Shown here piece after piece: positions 10,385-23,500 of a DNA stretch of 64,000 bases. The first letter of the stretch is position 1. Every line of letters begins with the position of its first letter. This DNA is from Colletotrichum lupini (lineage: Eukaryota; Ascomycota; Sordariomycetes; Glomerellales; Glomerellaceae), in the NCBI RefSeq assembly GCF_023278565.1, contig NC_064675.1, positions 2,356,001 through 2,420,000 on the forward strand, in the 5' to 3' direction. The notes under the pieces are model-generated. The model made no database searches and had not been told where the DNA came from. It worked only from the letters and a program-made list of their open reading frames with translations. The translations under genes were made by a program, and so were the position numbers.

Positions 10385-13300
10385 ATGTCCTTTCCACTAC
10401 CACCACCCCCCGGATGGGGTCCCCCTCCGCCGCCACCTCCTCCTCCATCATCGTCCCTCCCTCCACCACCAGCCGCACCAGCTCCCCCGCCGCCTGGCTA
10501 TCGCCCTCCGACCGATCCCCAGATCGCCAAGTTCGCTCAAAAGAAGAAGGAATGGCTTCGAAATCAGCGCAACCGATTCGGCGAGAAGCGCAAGGGTGGC
10601 TTCGTGGAGACACAGAAGGCAGATATGCCCCCTGAGCACCTGCGCAAGATCGTCAAGGACATTGGTGATGTGTCGCAAAAGAAGTACACCAGCGATAAGC
10701 GTAGTTACCTTGGTGCATTGAAGTTCATGCCCCATGCTGTCATGAAGCTTCTCGAAAATATGCCAATGCCATGGGAGTCTGACAGGAAAGTCAAGGTTCT
10801 GTACCATGTCAACGGCTGCTTGACGTTGGTCAATGAGATCCCAAGAGTCATTGAGCCTGTCTTCTTTGCGCAGTGGGCAATGATGTGGACGTTTATGAGG
10901 AAGGAGAAGGCCGACAGACGTCTCTTCAAGCGTATGCGATTCCCCCCTTTCGACGACGAAGAACCGCCTCTGTCTTGGTCCGAGAACATCGAGGATGTCG
11001 AGCCCTTGGAGCCTATTCAGATGGAGCTGAACGAAGAGGAGGATGCCGCCGTGTTCGAGTGGTTCTATGATCACAGGCCACTACTCGATACTCCTCATGT
11101 CAACGGAGACAGCTACCGGTCGTGGAACCTCAACCTACAACAAATGGCAACGCTTTTCAGATTGAGTCGACCTCTCATCTCTGACGTGGTGGATAAGAAC
11201 TACTTCCACCTCTTCGATTTGAGGAGCTTCCTCACTGGAAAGGCCCTCAATGTTGCCCTCCCCGGCGGGCCACGGTTCGAGCCTCTGTACAAGGATATCG
11301 ATCCCAACGATGAGGACTTCGGAGAGTTTAACGCCATCGACCGCATCATCTTCAGAAACGCTATTCGCACAGAATTCCGGGTGGCTTACCCCTATTTGTA
11401 CAACTCCCTTCCAAGAAGTGTGCATCTAGCATGGCACTCTCACCCCCAGGTGGTCTTTGAGCGATCAGAGAATCCCGATCTTCCCGCTTTCCACTTTGAC
11501 CGCAGAATCCACCCCATCTCCTCACGCGCGGTGGCACCAAAGAACCTCACTATCAGTCACGAGGATGAAATCTTTGGTCCCGGCAACAATGAGGAGCCCG
11601 AGGATGATGCATTTGAACTCCCTGTCGAATTTGAGCCTTTCCTCGGAGAGGAGGAACTGACCAACGAGGACACAGCGTCGGCAATTGAGTTGTGGTGGGC
11701 TCCTTTCCCCTTCGATCGTCGGTCAGGTCGCATGGTGCGGGCTCAGGATGTCCCTCTTATCAAGCAATGGTACTTGGAGCATCCTCCTTCCGACAAGCCA
11801 CCTGTCAAGGTCCGCGTCTCTTACCAGAAGCTGCTCAAGAACTTCGTCTTGAATGAACTACACAAGAAGAAGCCCAAGGCACAGCAAAACCAAAACCTGA
11901 TGCGCAACCTGAAGCAGACAAAATTCTTCCAGCAGACTGAGATCGACTGGGTTGAAGCTGGTCTTCAAGTCTGCAGACAGGGTTTCAACATGCTCAATCT
12001 CCTTATTCACCGCAAGAATCTGACCTATCTTCACCTCGATTACAACTTTAATTTGAAGCCCGTCAAGACCTTGACTACCAAAGAGCGAAAGAAATCCCGT
12101 TTCGGAAACGCATTCCATCTCATGCGTGAGATTCTGCGTTTGACCAAGCTTATTGTAGATGCCCAGGTGCAGTACCGCCTTGGCAATATCGACGCCTTCC
12201 AACTCGCCGATGGCATTCTATATGCTTTCAACCACGTCGGCCAGCTTACCGGCATGTACCGCTACAAGTACAAGCTGATGCACCAAATTCGTTCTTGCAA
12301 GGACTTGAAGCACTTGATTTACTACCGCTTCAACTCCGCTCCCGTCGGCAAGGGTCCTGGTTGCGGTTTTTGGGCCCCCGCTTGGAGAGTTTGGCTGTTT
12401 TTCATGCGTGGTATTATTCCCCTCCTCGAGAGGTGGCTCGGAAACCTGTTGTCCCGTCAGTTCGAGGGTCGCCACAGCAAGGGTGTTGCCAAGACAGTCA
12501 CCAAGCAGCGTGTGGAGTCTCACTTTGATCTCGAGCTACGTGCGTCCGTGATGGCTGATCTGATGGATATGATGCCCGAGGGTATCAAGCAAAACAAGGT
12601 CAACACTGTCCTTCAGCATTTGTCTGAGGCATGGAGATGCTGGAAGAGTAACATCCCCTGGAAGGTGCCTGGTCTGCCGGCACCCATCGAAAACATCATC
12701 CTGCGTTATGTAAAGGCGAAGGCCGACTGGTGGATTTCTGTCGCTCACTACAACCGAGAACGTATCCGCCGCGGCGCAACGGTTGACAAGACGGTGGCCA
12801 AGAAGAACGTCGGACGTCTCACCCGACTGTGGCTCAAGGCCGAGCAAGAGAGACAGCACAACCACATGAAGGACGGTCCCTACGTCTCTTCAGAAGAGGC
12901 TGTCGCGATTTACACCACCACTGTTCACTGGTTGGAGTCTCGCAAGTTCTCTCCCATCCCTTTCCCCAGTGTGTCCTACAAGCACGACACAAAGATTCTC
13001 ATTCTGGCACTGGAGCGCCTGCGAGAAGCTTACTCTGTCAAGGGCCGTCTCAACCAGAGTCAGCGCGAGGAGTTGGCTTTGATTGAGCAGGCATATGACA
13101 GTCCCGGCACCACTCTGGAGCGTATCAAGCGTTTCCTCCTTACCCAGCGCGCCTTCAAGGAAGTCGGCATCGATATGAACGACAACTACAGCACCATCAA
13201 CCCTGTCTATGACATTGAACCCATTGAGAAGATCAGCGATGCTTATCTCGACCAGTACCTCTGGTACCAGGCCGACCAGCGCCACCTGTTCCCCGCGTGG

Positions 13301-16300
13301 ATCAAGCCTTCAGACTCCGAAGTACCGCCGCTCCTGACCTACAAGTGGGCTCAAGGTATCAACAACCTCGACAAGGTGTGGGAGACTGAGAATGGAGAGT
13401 GCAACGTCATGATCGAAACGGAGCTATCCAAGGTATACGAGAAGATCGAGCTGACTTTGCTCAACTCTCTGCTCCGGCTGATCATGGATCACAACCTTGC
13501 GGATTACATTACTGCAAAGAACAACGTCCAGTTGACGTACAAGGACATGAACCATGTCAACAGCTACGGTATGATCCGCGGATTGCAGTTCTCTGCATTC
13601 GTTTTCCAGTACTACGGTCTCGTGCTCGACCTCCTTCTCCTTGGCCCTCAGCGTGCCAGTGAGATCGCGGGTCCTCCCCAGAGCCCCAACGACTTCCTTC
13701 AGTTCCGCGACAGGGAGACTGAGACAAGACACCCCATCCGTCTCTACACCCGTTACATTGACAAGATCTGGGTCTTCTTGCGGTTCACAGCTGATGAATC
13801 CCGAGATCTCATTCAACGTTTCCTCACTGAGCAGCCTGATCCCAACTTTGAGAACGTCATTGGATACAAGAGTAAGAAATGCTGGCCTCGTGACTCGCGT
13901 ATGCGCCTCATGAGACACGATGTCAACCTGGGCAGAGCCGTCTTCTGGGATCTGAAGAACCGTCTGCCTCGTTCTGTTACGACAATCGAGTGGGATGACA
14001 GCTTCGCCAGCGTCTACAGTCGTGACAACCCGAACTTGTTGTTCTCGATGTGCGGTTTCGAGGTTCGCATTCTGCCCAAGTGCAGAAACCAGAATGACGA
14101 TTTCTCAGTCAAGGACAGTGTCTGGTCCTTGGTTGACAACACGAGCAAGGAGAGGACGGCGCACGCCTTCCTTCAAGTCACGGAAGAAGACATTCAAAAG
14201 TTCAATAACCGAATCCGTCAAATTCTCATGTCATCGGGTTCGACAACCTTCACCAAGATTGCCAACAAGTGGAACACTGCTTTGATCGCGCTGTTTACGT
14301 ACTATCGTGAGGCAGCAGTGTCTACCGTCAGTTTGCTTGACACTATTGTCAAGTGTGAGACCAAGATTCAGACAAGAGTCAAGATCGGACTGAACTCCAA
14401 GATGCCCTCTCGTTTCCCTCCGGCAGTGTTCTACACGCCCAAGGAGCTGGGAGGTTTGGGCATGATTTCTGGATCGCACATCTTGATCCCTGCCAGTGAC
14501 AAGCGTTGGTCAAAGCAGACTGACACTGGCGTCACGCACTACCGCGCCGGAATGACGCATGACGAGGAGACGCTCATCCCCAATATCTTCCGTTACATTA
14601 TTCCGTGGGAGGCCGAGTTCATTGACTCGCAGCGAGTCTGGACAGAATACTCACAGAAGAGATTGGAAGCGAACCAGCAGAACCGCCGTCTGACTCTTGA
14701 GGACTTGGAGGATAGTTGGGATCGTGGCTTGCCGCGCATCAACACTCTCTTCCAGAAGGACAGAAGCACCTTGAGTTTCGACAAGGGATTCCGCGCTCGC
14801 GCAGAGTTCAAGATCTATCAGCTCATGAAGAACAACCCTTTCTGGTGGACTAGCCAGAGGCACGACGGAAAACTGTGGAACCTCAACGCTTACCGTACCG
14901 ATGTTATCCAAGCTCTTGGTGGTGTCGAGACCATCCTCGAGCACACGCTGTTCAAAGCAACGGGTTTCCCATCATGGGAAGGCTTGTTCTGGGAAAGAGC
15001 AAGCGGTTTCGAAGGTAAGTTCAAGTGTTTATCCCTACTCAAACATTTTAACTAAATTTGCAACAGAATCCATGAAGTTCAAGAAGTTGACAAACGCTCA
15101 ACGGTCCGGTCTGAACCAAATCCCCAACAGACGCTTTACCCTTTGGTGGTCACCTACGATCAACAGAGCCAACGTCTACGTCGGTTTCCAAGTCCAGCTT
15201 GATCTGACTGGTATCTTCTTACACGGCAAGATCCCTACTCTCAAGATTTCGCTCATCCAGATTTTCCGCGCCCATTTGTGGCAGAAGATCCACGAGTCGG
15301 TCGTCATGGATTTGTGTCAGGTCTTTGACCAGGAGCTCGAGTCCCTCGGAATAGAGACGGTGCAGAAGGAGACGATTCATCCCAGAAAGTCCTACAAGAT
15401 GAACAGTTCTTGCGCCGATATTCTTCTCTTCGCTAGTCACAAGTGGAACGTCACTCGACCTTCACCCTTGTTTGACACCAAGGATGTCATCGAGCCCACC
15501 ACTACGAACAAGTTCTGGATCGATGTCCAGCTCAGATATGGCGACTACGATTCTCACGACATTGAGAGATACACTCGTGCCAAGTACCTTGATTACACCA
15601 CGGACAGTGCCAGTATCTATCCTTCAGCAACCGGTCTCATGATTGGTATTGATCTGGCTTACAACCTGTACTCTGCTTACGGCATGTACTTCCCTGGTCT
15701 GAAGGTTCTCATCCAGCAGGCCATGGCCAAGGTTATGAAGGCTAACCCCGCTCTCTACGTCCTGAGAGAGCGTATCCGCAAGGGTCTGCAGCTTTACGCC
15801 TCGGAGAGCAACCAGGAGTTCCTCAACTCTCAGAACTACTCTGAACTCTTCAGCAACCAGACGCAGCTCTTCATTGACGATACCAACGTCTACCGTGTAA
15901 CGATTCACAAGACCTTTGAGGGTAACTTGACCACCAAGCCCATCAACGGTGCCATCTTCATCTTCAACCCCAGAACCGGTCAGCTGTTCCTGAAGATTAT
16001 TCACACGAGCGTTTGGGCTGGTCAGAAGCGTCTTGGACAGTTGGCAAAGTGGAAGACAGCCGAAGAAGTAGCGGCGCTCATCCGCTCTCTCCCCGTGGAA
16101 GAGCAGCCGAAGCAGCTCATCGTCACCCGCAAGGGTCTGTTGGATCCCTTGGAAGTCCATTTGCTCGACTTCCCCAATATTGCCATTAGAGCCTCCGAGC
16201 TGCAACTTCCGTTCCAGGCAGCCATGAAGGTCGAGAAGCTGGGAGATATGATTCTTCGCGCTACCGAGCCGCAGATGGTACTCTTCAACCTCTACGACGA

Positions 16301-17549
16301 GTGGCTGAAGAGCATCTCGTCATACACCGCCTTCTCCCGTCTGATACTGATCCTGCGTGCCCTCCACGTCAACCCGGACAAGACCAAGCTCATCCTGCGT
16401 CCGGATAAGACGGTCATCACACAGGACCACCACATCTGGCCGACGCTCTCCGACGAGGACTGGATCAAGGTCGAGACGCAGCTGCGCGATCTTATCCTGA
16501 ACGACTATGGAAAGAAGAACAACGTCAACGTCTCGAGTCTTACTAGCAGCGAAGTCCGTGACATCATTCTGGGTATGGAGATCTCCGCGCCCTCCATGCA
16601 GCGCCAGCAGGCCGCCGAGATCGAGAAGCAACAGCAGGAGCAGCAGCAGCTGACGGCTGTGACGACAAAGACACAAAACGTCCACGGCGAGGAAATCATC
16701 GTCACAACAACGTCTCAATTCGAGCAGCAGACATTCGCCTCCAAGACGGAGTGGCGCACTCGCGCCATCGCCACGTCCAACCTGCGCACAAAGGCAAACA
16801 ACATCTACGTCTCATCTGTCGACAACGACCTCGAGGAGATCACATACGTGATGCCTAACAACATCCTCAAGCGCTTCATCACTATCGCCGACCTCCGCGT
16901 CCAGGTCGCCGGCTATCTCTACGGATCCTCCGCCCCGGACAACGACCAGGTCAAGGAAATCAAGTGCATCGTCATGATCCCTCAGATCGGTGGCCTGCGC
17001 AACGTCCAGCTCCCCCAACAGCTGCCCCAGCACGAATTCCTCGAGGGTATGGAACCCCTCGGCGTAATCCACACCGCTTCGGGTGCAGAACTCCCCTACA
17101 TGTCCGCCGCCGACGTCACCGAACACGCTCGCCTCCTCGACGCCCACAGCTCGGCCTGGGACAAGCACGACACCGTCACCGTAAACGTGGCCTTCACCCC
17201 CGGCTCCGTCTCCCTCTCAGCCTGGGGCCTCACCCCCACAGGCTACAAGTGGGGTGCCGAGAACAGGGACACGCAGAGCGACCAGCCCCAGGGCTTCACG
17301 ACGACCATGGGCGAGAAGCGCAAGCTCCTGCTGAGCCCGCGCTTCCGCGGCTTCTTCCTCGTGCCCGAGAACGGCATGTGGAACTACAGCTTCATGGGCT
17401 CGGCCTTTGCGGGCATGGAGAAGAAGCCCGTGCACGTCAAGCTCGATACGCCGCTGCCGTTCTACAGCGACCAGCACCGTCCCGTGCACTTCCACAGCTT
17501 TGCGGAGCTCGAGGATATCTGGGTCGACAGGACTGACAACTTCGCTTAA
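10385..17549 (+). CDS. PRP8: Pre-mRNA splicing factor PRP8 (U5 snRNP core), two exons
   Basis: Exons 10385-15014 and 15067-17549, with a 52-bp intron 15015-15066 (GTAAGT donor, AACTAA branch, CAACAG acceptor, phase 1). The product is 2370 aa. Domains in order, positions approximate: a Pro-rich start (1-45); PRO8NT (57-210, [20 protein letters not shown]); PROCN and reverse-transcriptase-like core; RRM-like and U5/U6 snRNA-binding regions; RNase H-like domain IV (about 1805-2010); C-terminal Jab1/MPN domain (about 2135-2290, VAGYLYGS and [15 protein letters not shown]); and the tail ending [11 protein letters not shown]8 cradles the spliceosome catalytic RNA, and its MPN domain with tail regulates the helicase Brr2. 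The MPN domain is a pseudo-protease in this family. The conserved region that carries inteins in many fungi is intact and uninterrupted here. Opposite-strand frames across the gene are shadows. Confidence 0.98.
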
Positions 17550-20500
17550 GGAGGTGCTTAAGGCGGCGGTGGTGGTGGAGAACAAGATTTTGTCCACGCG
17601 GCCGGTGTTGTGCGTTTCAAGGCAAGATGGGCATTTCGAGGCTGAGGCTGAGGAGTTTTGCCTTACCGAGAGAGAGCCCTTCATCTACCCAAAACGGACA
17701 TTACACGCACGCGTATACATACACACACGCTCAAAAGAAACACACAAAAATAGGCTAGAGATGGGGAGGGGTGGCTGATCAATGGGAAACTTAATGCATT
17801 GTATCCGGGACATGTCTTTCCCTGGATGGCGAGAAGGAACGTTAAGGTCGGGAGTACCACGATTCCCGGGCAGAATGTTTTACGATGGTGGATTCTCAAG
17901 AACGAGAGAAGAGAAGAGAGACGAGCAGGGAGAAGGGCAGTCTCGGGAAACGCGAGCATCACGCCAGGGAGAGGGTGAGCGAGCGGTGGGAGGGGAGGAT
18001 GAAATCGTGGGCAGGGGGGAAGGGGGGAGGAACGAACATGTGTGCGATTAAAGGCAAATAAGCGGCGTTTGATAGGTTTTGACAGCCCAGGCTCTTTTAT
18101 TTTGAAACCAAACTGTACTTTTTTTGTCCGAGTATTATTTTTCAAAGAGTCGAGAAAAAAAAAAGATCAGGGGAGATTTTTTTTCCTCTTCTGTCATCAT
18201 GCAATCCATGACTTGTCAACCAAGTGTCACTTTGCATTTGACATGTTGAGTGGGCTCGGCGGCGGCGGCGGGTGTCACAGAAATCGCAAGCGAACATCAA
18301 AACTGTGTGAGAGAGAGAAGAGAAACGTGGTGCCAACTGCCTGACAGTAACTTCTTCTATCCTTGCTTCCATCTCCATCTAGATCGTTTGGTAAGAAAAA
18401 GTCAATTCCTCACGAACATGGTCAAGGAATTGCACCCGTAATGCCTCCAGAAGTTGAGGATGAGCATACTACCTTACCAAACCGCCAGATGTGGGAGCTC
18501 GTCGATTGAGCAGAAAAGCTCCCTCGCCGCTGTTATCGTTCCTTACTCTGTAAACCATGGCCATATTTGATAAACGTGAGGATTATCAGTCGCACATAAG
18601 AACAAAACGTACGTACACTACATACGTAGAGCGGCTGCGCCTCCCATAACAAGCCGTTCATGCGCGTCTCCAAGATGGGAATAGTTTCAGCGGCGGTAGT
18701 GTACGAAGTGCTGTGGTTACCATGAATAGAAATTTCCGTGGACTTCTTCCAAGGCTTCCATGCAGTAAACTCATCTAGGAGATGCAGCAAGGCCGGCAGG
18801 GGGCCCTGCGTGTCAGCCCCCCTTCTCTCCCCAAATCCCCCATTGCGCGCATGCGGACTGCATGCAGGTACAGGCGGAGGATGCCGAGAAGGAAAAGGAT
18901 CATCTCAGAAAACAGGTACGCAGGCACACCATGGCTGCTTGTGAACGCGGGCCCAGGGTCCAAGAAGGGAGTTGAGCTGCAAATTGTGACGACAAAGCTG
19001 TCACCTTGGAGGAGCTGTGGAGGCAATGTCGTCCACTTCCTGCCGCCCGCTTTGAAGTGGTGGTGGCCTTTACTATGCCGTATTCCGCTTACGGCTCCAA
19101 CCGTTGGCTTTTTCGCGCGACGTCGATGCTTGTTCTTCGGACGACGTGGGCTGCAAATGGTAAGGCGGCGGGAAGGCCGTTGAAGATGGTGGGCATTCTA
19201 ATCGCTGATTCAGCGGGGTAGATGGTCCGCGCAAATTGGAGATTTCATGCATTAATGCGCCAGGGCAAGAATTAAGAACGGGAAGGGAGAAAGAGAGAGG
19301 AAAACGCACCCCCTGTTTGTTGCCCTGGACGGGCAGCTAGATGTTCAGCACCGATGCGACGGAAACGCTCCCACTTGGATCGATTTGGAGCGGCTAGTTG
19401 CCCTGTAGATATTGCAACTGGGGCATGTTAGTAGAGAGATGATAAGGAGGGGTTCATGGCCAATATGTCGACAGCGTGGTTGAGATATTGCCATGGAGAG
19501 CGAACGCGTTTCCGTCCCTCTCGGGCGTTTTTGTCTGTGTCCTAAGATTGCGAGCACGGAACGAAACGTCATCGCCCTGCGGCATCCTTGGAGATGGAGT
19601 CGGGATGGGCTTTAGGTGCGGCTGACAATGGCGATTCATTCCGTACTGGGCGTCTCTTGGCCCAGGCCGTCGGGAATGGTGGCTCGTCCTGGCATCCTCG
19701 TTGGACGAACAAGGGTTCGAGAAAAGCAAAGTGTGGCAAGGAGCGGATATTTTTGGTCGTGGAGATGTGGCTGTTTTGGGGGCCTTAATTGGCGATCTGA
19801 GAGGGTCGACGCCGCACGCGAGCAGATGTGGAATGAGCCACAGGGCGGCGCATGAAGACATCGAAATAACTTCTGGGTCAACCCCCGTCGACTCACTTGG
19901 AGGCTGCACTGCATCGGGCGAGCTCTCCAAGAAGGTAGGGACGAACTATTGGGCTTGGTGAGTGGAGATGAAGCAGCCCGGAGATGGCTCTGGCTCTTGC
20001 TTTGTTACTGGACTCTGCTTCGTGATTGCTGTGAAAAAAGTTCCTCTCGGCAGTTATCCAGGAGGTCAGCTGAAGCCGGTAATTTCCTTGGCTGGCTCGC
20101 TGTCGTATCGACATCGTGCTCGTCTTTCTCAGCTGATGCGAGGCTTGGACACGATCTTGTGTTTCTGGTCAGTCGAGCCGAAATGCGCGAGGTGGCGTAA
20201 GGTAAATCAAACGTCTTGTGGAGGGACTGTCGCGGATCTCAGGAGACGCTCGGAATCGGCAGGCCGGCGCAAACCCGCGACACGTTTGCAGCTTTAACCT
20301 TCAGCTGGAGGACAGGTGTTGTAATTTGGACAGGGCTGGTTTCGTGAAGGGTCCCCGAAAGGAAAACGCTGACCGGGTCCCTTGAACAAGAAACTGGGTA
20401 CTAAGAGCAGCGAAGGCTCGTGAGAATTGAGACAGAGAACCCTGGAGCGCATTCAAGGTTGACCTGCTGTTTAGCACAGAAACCCACCAAGTTTAGTGTG

Positions 20501-23500
20501 AGTTGTGACAACCTCGGGGATCCCTACCCGGTTGCCTGCAAACACCCGCGACTCAACGGGCTTCTCCAAAAATCCCCAAAAGCCAAGCGGCAGTAAGGCC
20601 TCGAGACAAGTGGGGGGACCCGGTGGAGGGAAGCGATTGCTAGTCTCGGCTCCAGGGTACGGGTTGATAGCTTTAGATTCGTTGCGAGACTTTGGACAAA
20701 GACGAAGAAGCGGCTCTTTGGTGTAGCACAAAGTCATGTTGCGGAAGTTTGTAAGTGTGGTGGTTGCAGTGTGCGGGGTGTAGTATAGTAGCTAGCCACC
20801 TCGGACTACGGATAGTGTAGGTAGACAGAAGAGAATGTCCCTACGTGCGCCGTGCAACGCAAAGACAAGGTAATTAGTAATACCGTCCGTAGTCCGTACT
20901 CCATATCCTTACTGGAAAAAGACGGCTTCCGCCGACCGGATACCCAAACCGCCAAGCGGACGAAGGTTCATCAAGCTTTGGGCTGAGGCGATACAGGGCC
21001 CTTGGAGGCTCCCTAGGCGATGCAGGGGCACCGCTGCCATAGGAACGAGGTTGATCGTATGATGCCCCTTCTCTGAAGCGCAGCAGACTTTTTCGGCTCG
21101 AGTCCGGGGAGAGGCCCCTCCAGCAGGTCCAGGAATCGGCCACGGCTGGCCCTGGCTTGCAACAACAACTTGCATACAGGCACAGCGCCGGCTGTCATCT
21201 GGTGTATACCGACGGTCCGGACTCGAGAATGTGAAAGAAGGTTTTGCGGCGGGTTCGAGCGTCCAAGACTGGGCGAAGAGGATAATCCCAGACACGTGTA
21301 AGAGAGTCAGAAAAGTATGCGGTAAAAAGGGCGACGCGAAGGCGAGGCCACAAAGCGGTGTCATGTTCGTGGGGGATCGCGGTTCGGAAAGTGGATGAAG
21401 AGCTGAAGCGGAAAAAAGGGCGTGGTAAGGATCGGTACGTTCAATGAGCCCATGAACGTGGGCGAGGACGATGTACCGCTGGCAGTCGCAATCGTAACCC
21501 TACCCACCACTTCCCTTTCTGAGCCGAGCTACCGAGATGCAAGCCATGCGATGCATGCAGAAGTCAGCCAGGCATTCTGTAAGGGGCTCGCATGCAGCAA
21601 AGGATCAGTCGGGTGGTGCGGTGTGGTCGGTGGAATAGGTGCGCCGCGCCCTCTACGTAGTAGTGTAGAGACGGATGCAAGATGCTTTACCTTTGGCCAG
21701 AAAGTGTTTGTAAGGTATGGCAAGGTACCTGCGTATTCGTAGGTTGTTGTTGGCGTGCTTGGGCATTCCGGGGTCCATCCTCCAGCATCGGGGAGGGGGT
21801 CGACTATTGGCAATAGCAATCTATTCCGATGCGGGACGAGAACGATGACGAAGATTGCCGTGGTCATCTGGGCTTCGGACTGTTGGCCGTCGCATCATGC
21901 ATGTGCTCTGGCAAAGCCGCAAAGGCAGGCATTGGTGATGGAAGATGGAGAATCCCATCCCATCCCATCTCTCTGCACTGCTACAGTCATCCGGAGGCGC
22001 AGACCAGACGTGAGATGAGGGCAACCTACGGCAGCTGACCTTAACTTAAGTTGCCTTGGGTTTCTTGGCCGGTTGCCCATTCTCGGCCTAGTGTTGAACG
22101 GGAAGGAACCATCGACATGGCACTTCCATTTCGTTGACTTCCTCCAAAGCTTTCTATACGGAGGACGAAGTATCTACACATTCGAATCTTCCTTTCTTGT
22201 TCGTTCCCATCTTCCGTTCCGCAGATGCAAACATGCAGGGCAGGGTACAGCAAGGTAGGAGCGAGCACCCAAGGTAGCGAGTTCTTGCCGTTCTTGCCGT
22301 CACTTACAGTCCCGGTCGACGGAATCTGGGAGGAACCCGATGTCAGGGCGCCCTTTACCTTACCTAAGATACCACCCGCCTTACGTCAGGACGGAAGGAG
22401 AGAAGGGGCCAGGCTGACGACAGTACATAACTTCCAGAGGTGGACAGACGCTCTCTTACTCATCAAGGCTGGGCAGGCACGGCAAGAACTACACGACGAT
22501 GGGCAGAATCGTGACAGGCGGAGGCAAGAACGCAACACTGCAGTAACCCAGTTCCGAGAATGGAGACTAAGGTACCTTAGGTATGAATATTCATTGGTAT
22601 GGGAGGTAGGTACCTGAGAAAGAGTGGATCGTGGGCCGAGGATTATTGCGTCCGTTCTTCCACAACGACACTCAACCTCATTGACGCGCACCCGCCGGCC
22701 CCATCTGTCAAACCATCGCGGCTAACTAGGAAGCCTGTAAAGTACCAGATAAGGTACCTTGCCTGGGGTCTGTAAGGTACGCATTCTTGTACCTTGCTCC
22801 GTGCACGAGGTACCTTGCCTTGCCGACACACGTCGAACCTGGAGGCTTGGCCCTCAATGCGGACTGTGTGTGTTCCAGCCTTGCTTGTGGACAGTCTGGC
22901 CTGGCTGCCATGTCTCATCTCTAGTTTCTACAAAGTGAGGTGATGATGGAAATTGCCATGGCCCGTGAATGAAGCATGGAAGGTATTATCTTCTCAATAA
23001 CTCTGTACTTTGTAGATCGCACCTTCCTCTTTCCTGGGACAGACAAAGAGCCGAGACAAAAGTCTCGGCATCAGGATGGCACACCTGGGGGAAAGTGTAT
23101 ATCGGTAATCCATGTATCTTTCCACCTGGTTTTCCAGCAAAGCGACTTGCAAGTGAGATGAACTTGACCCAAATCTGAGACCCAACCAACCACACTTTTT
23201 TCTCAATGTTAAAGGAAAAAAATAAACATCAAAATTGCGGCGTGTTGGGCGCTTCAATTCGGACCTGCATTTATCGCATTTTCCATGTCGCTGCTTCCAA
23301 GATTCGCAATCTCTTCCTCCTTCAATCGTCTTGCACTCAACTCCCGTCCCCGGCGCCTACCTTCCGAATCCTGAACCTCCCCTTCTTACCTTTCCCGTCA
23401 TTCGATAGTCTCGGCCCTGTCTGAGTCTCTCTTCTCTTTCTGTCTCCTTCTCCGTCTCCGTCACTGCCTCGTCTGCCTCCTGGGCTCTTCTCATCGTCTC

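Noticed and set aside
19454..19930. 158-codon minus-strand frame
   Set aside because: No motif, no splice structure and no hydrophobic pattern. Overlapping frames on the other strand are of similar length.
21245..21275. Possible tRNA B box (GGGTTCGAGCG)
   Set aside because: The downstream half does not match the B-box consensus and no cloverleaf can be folded.
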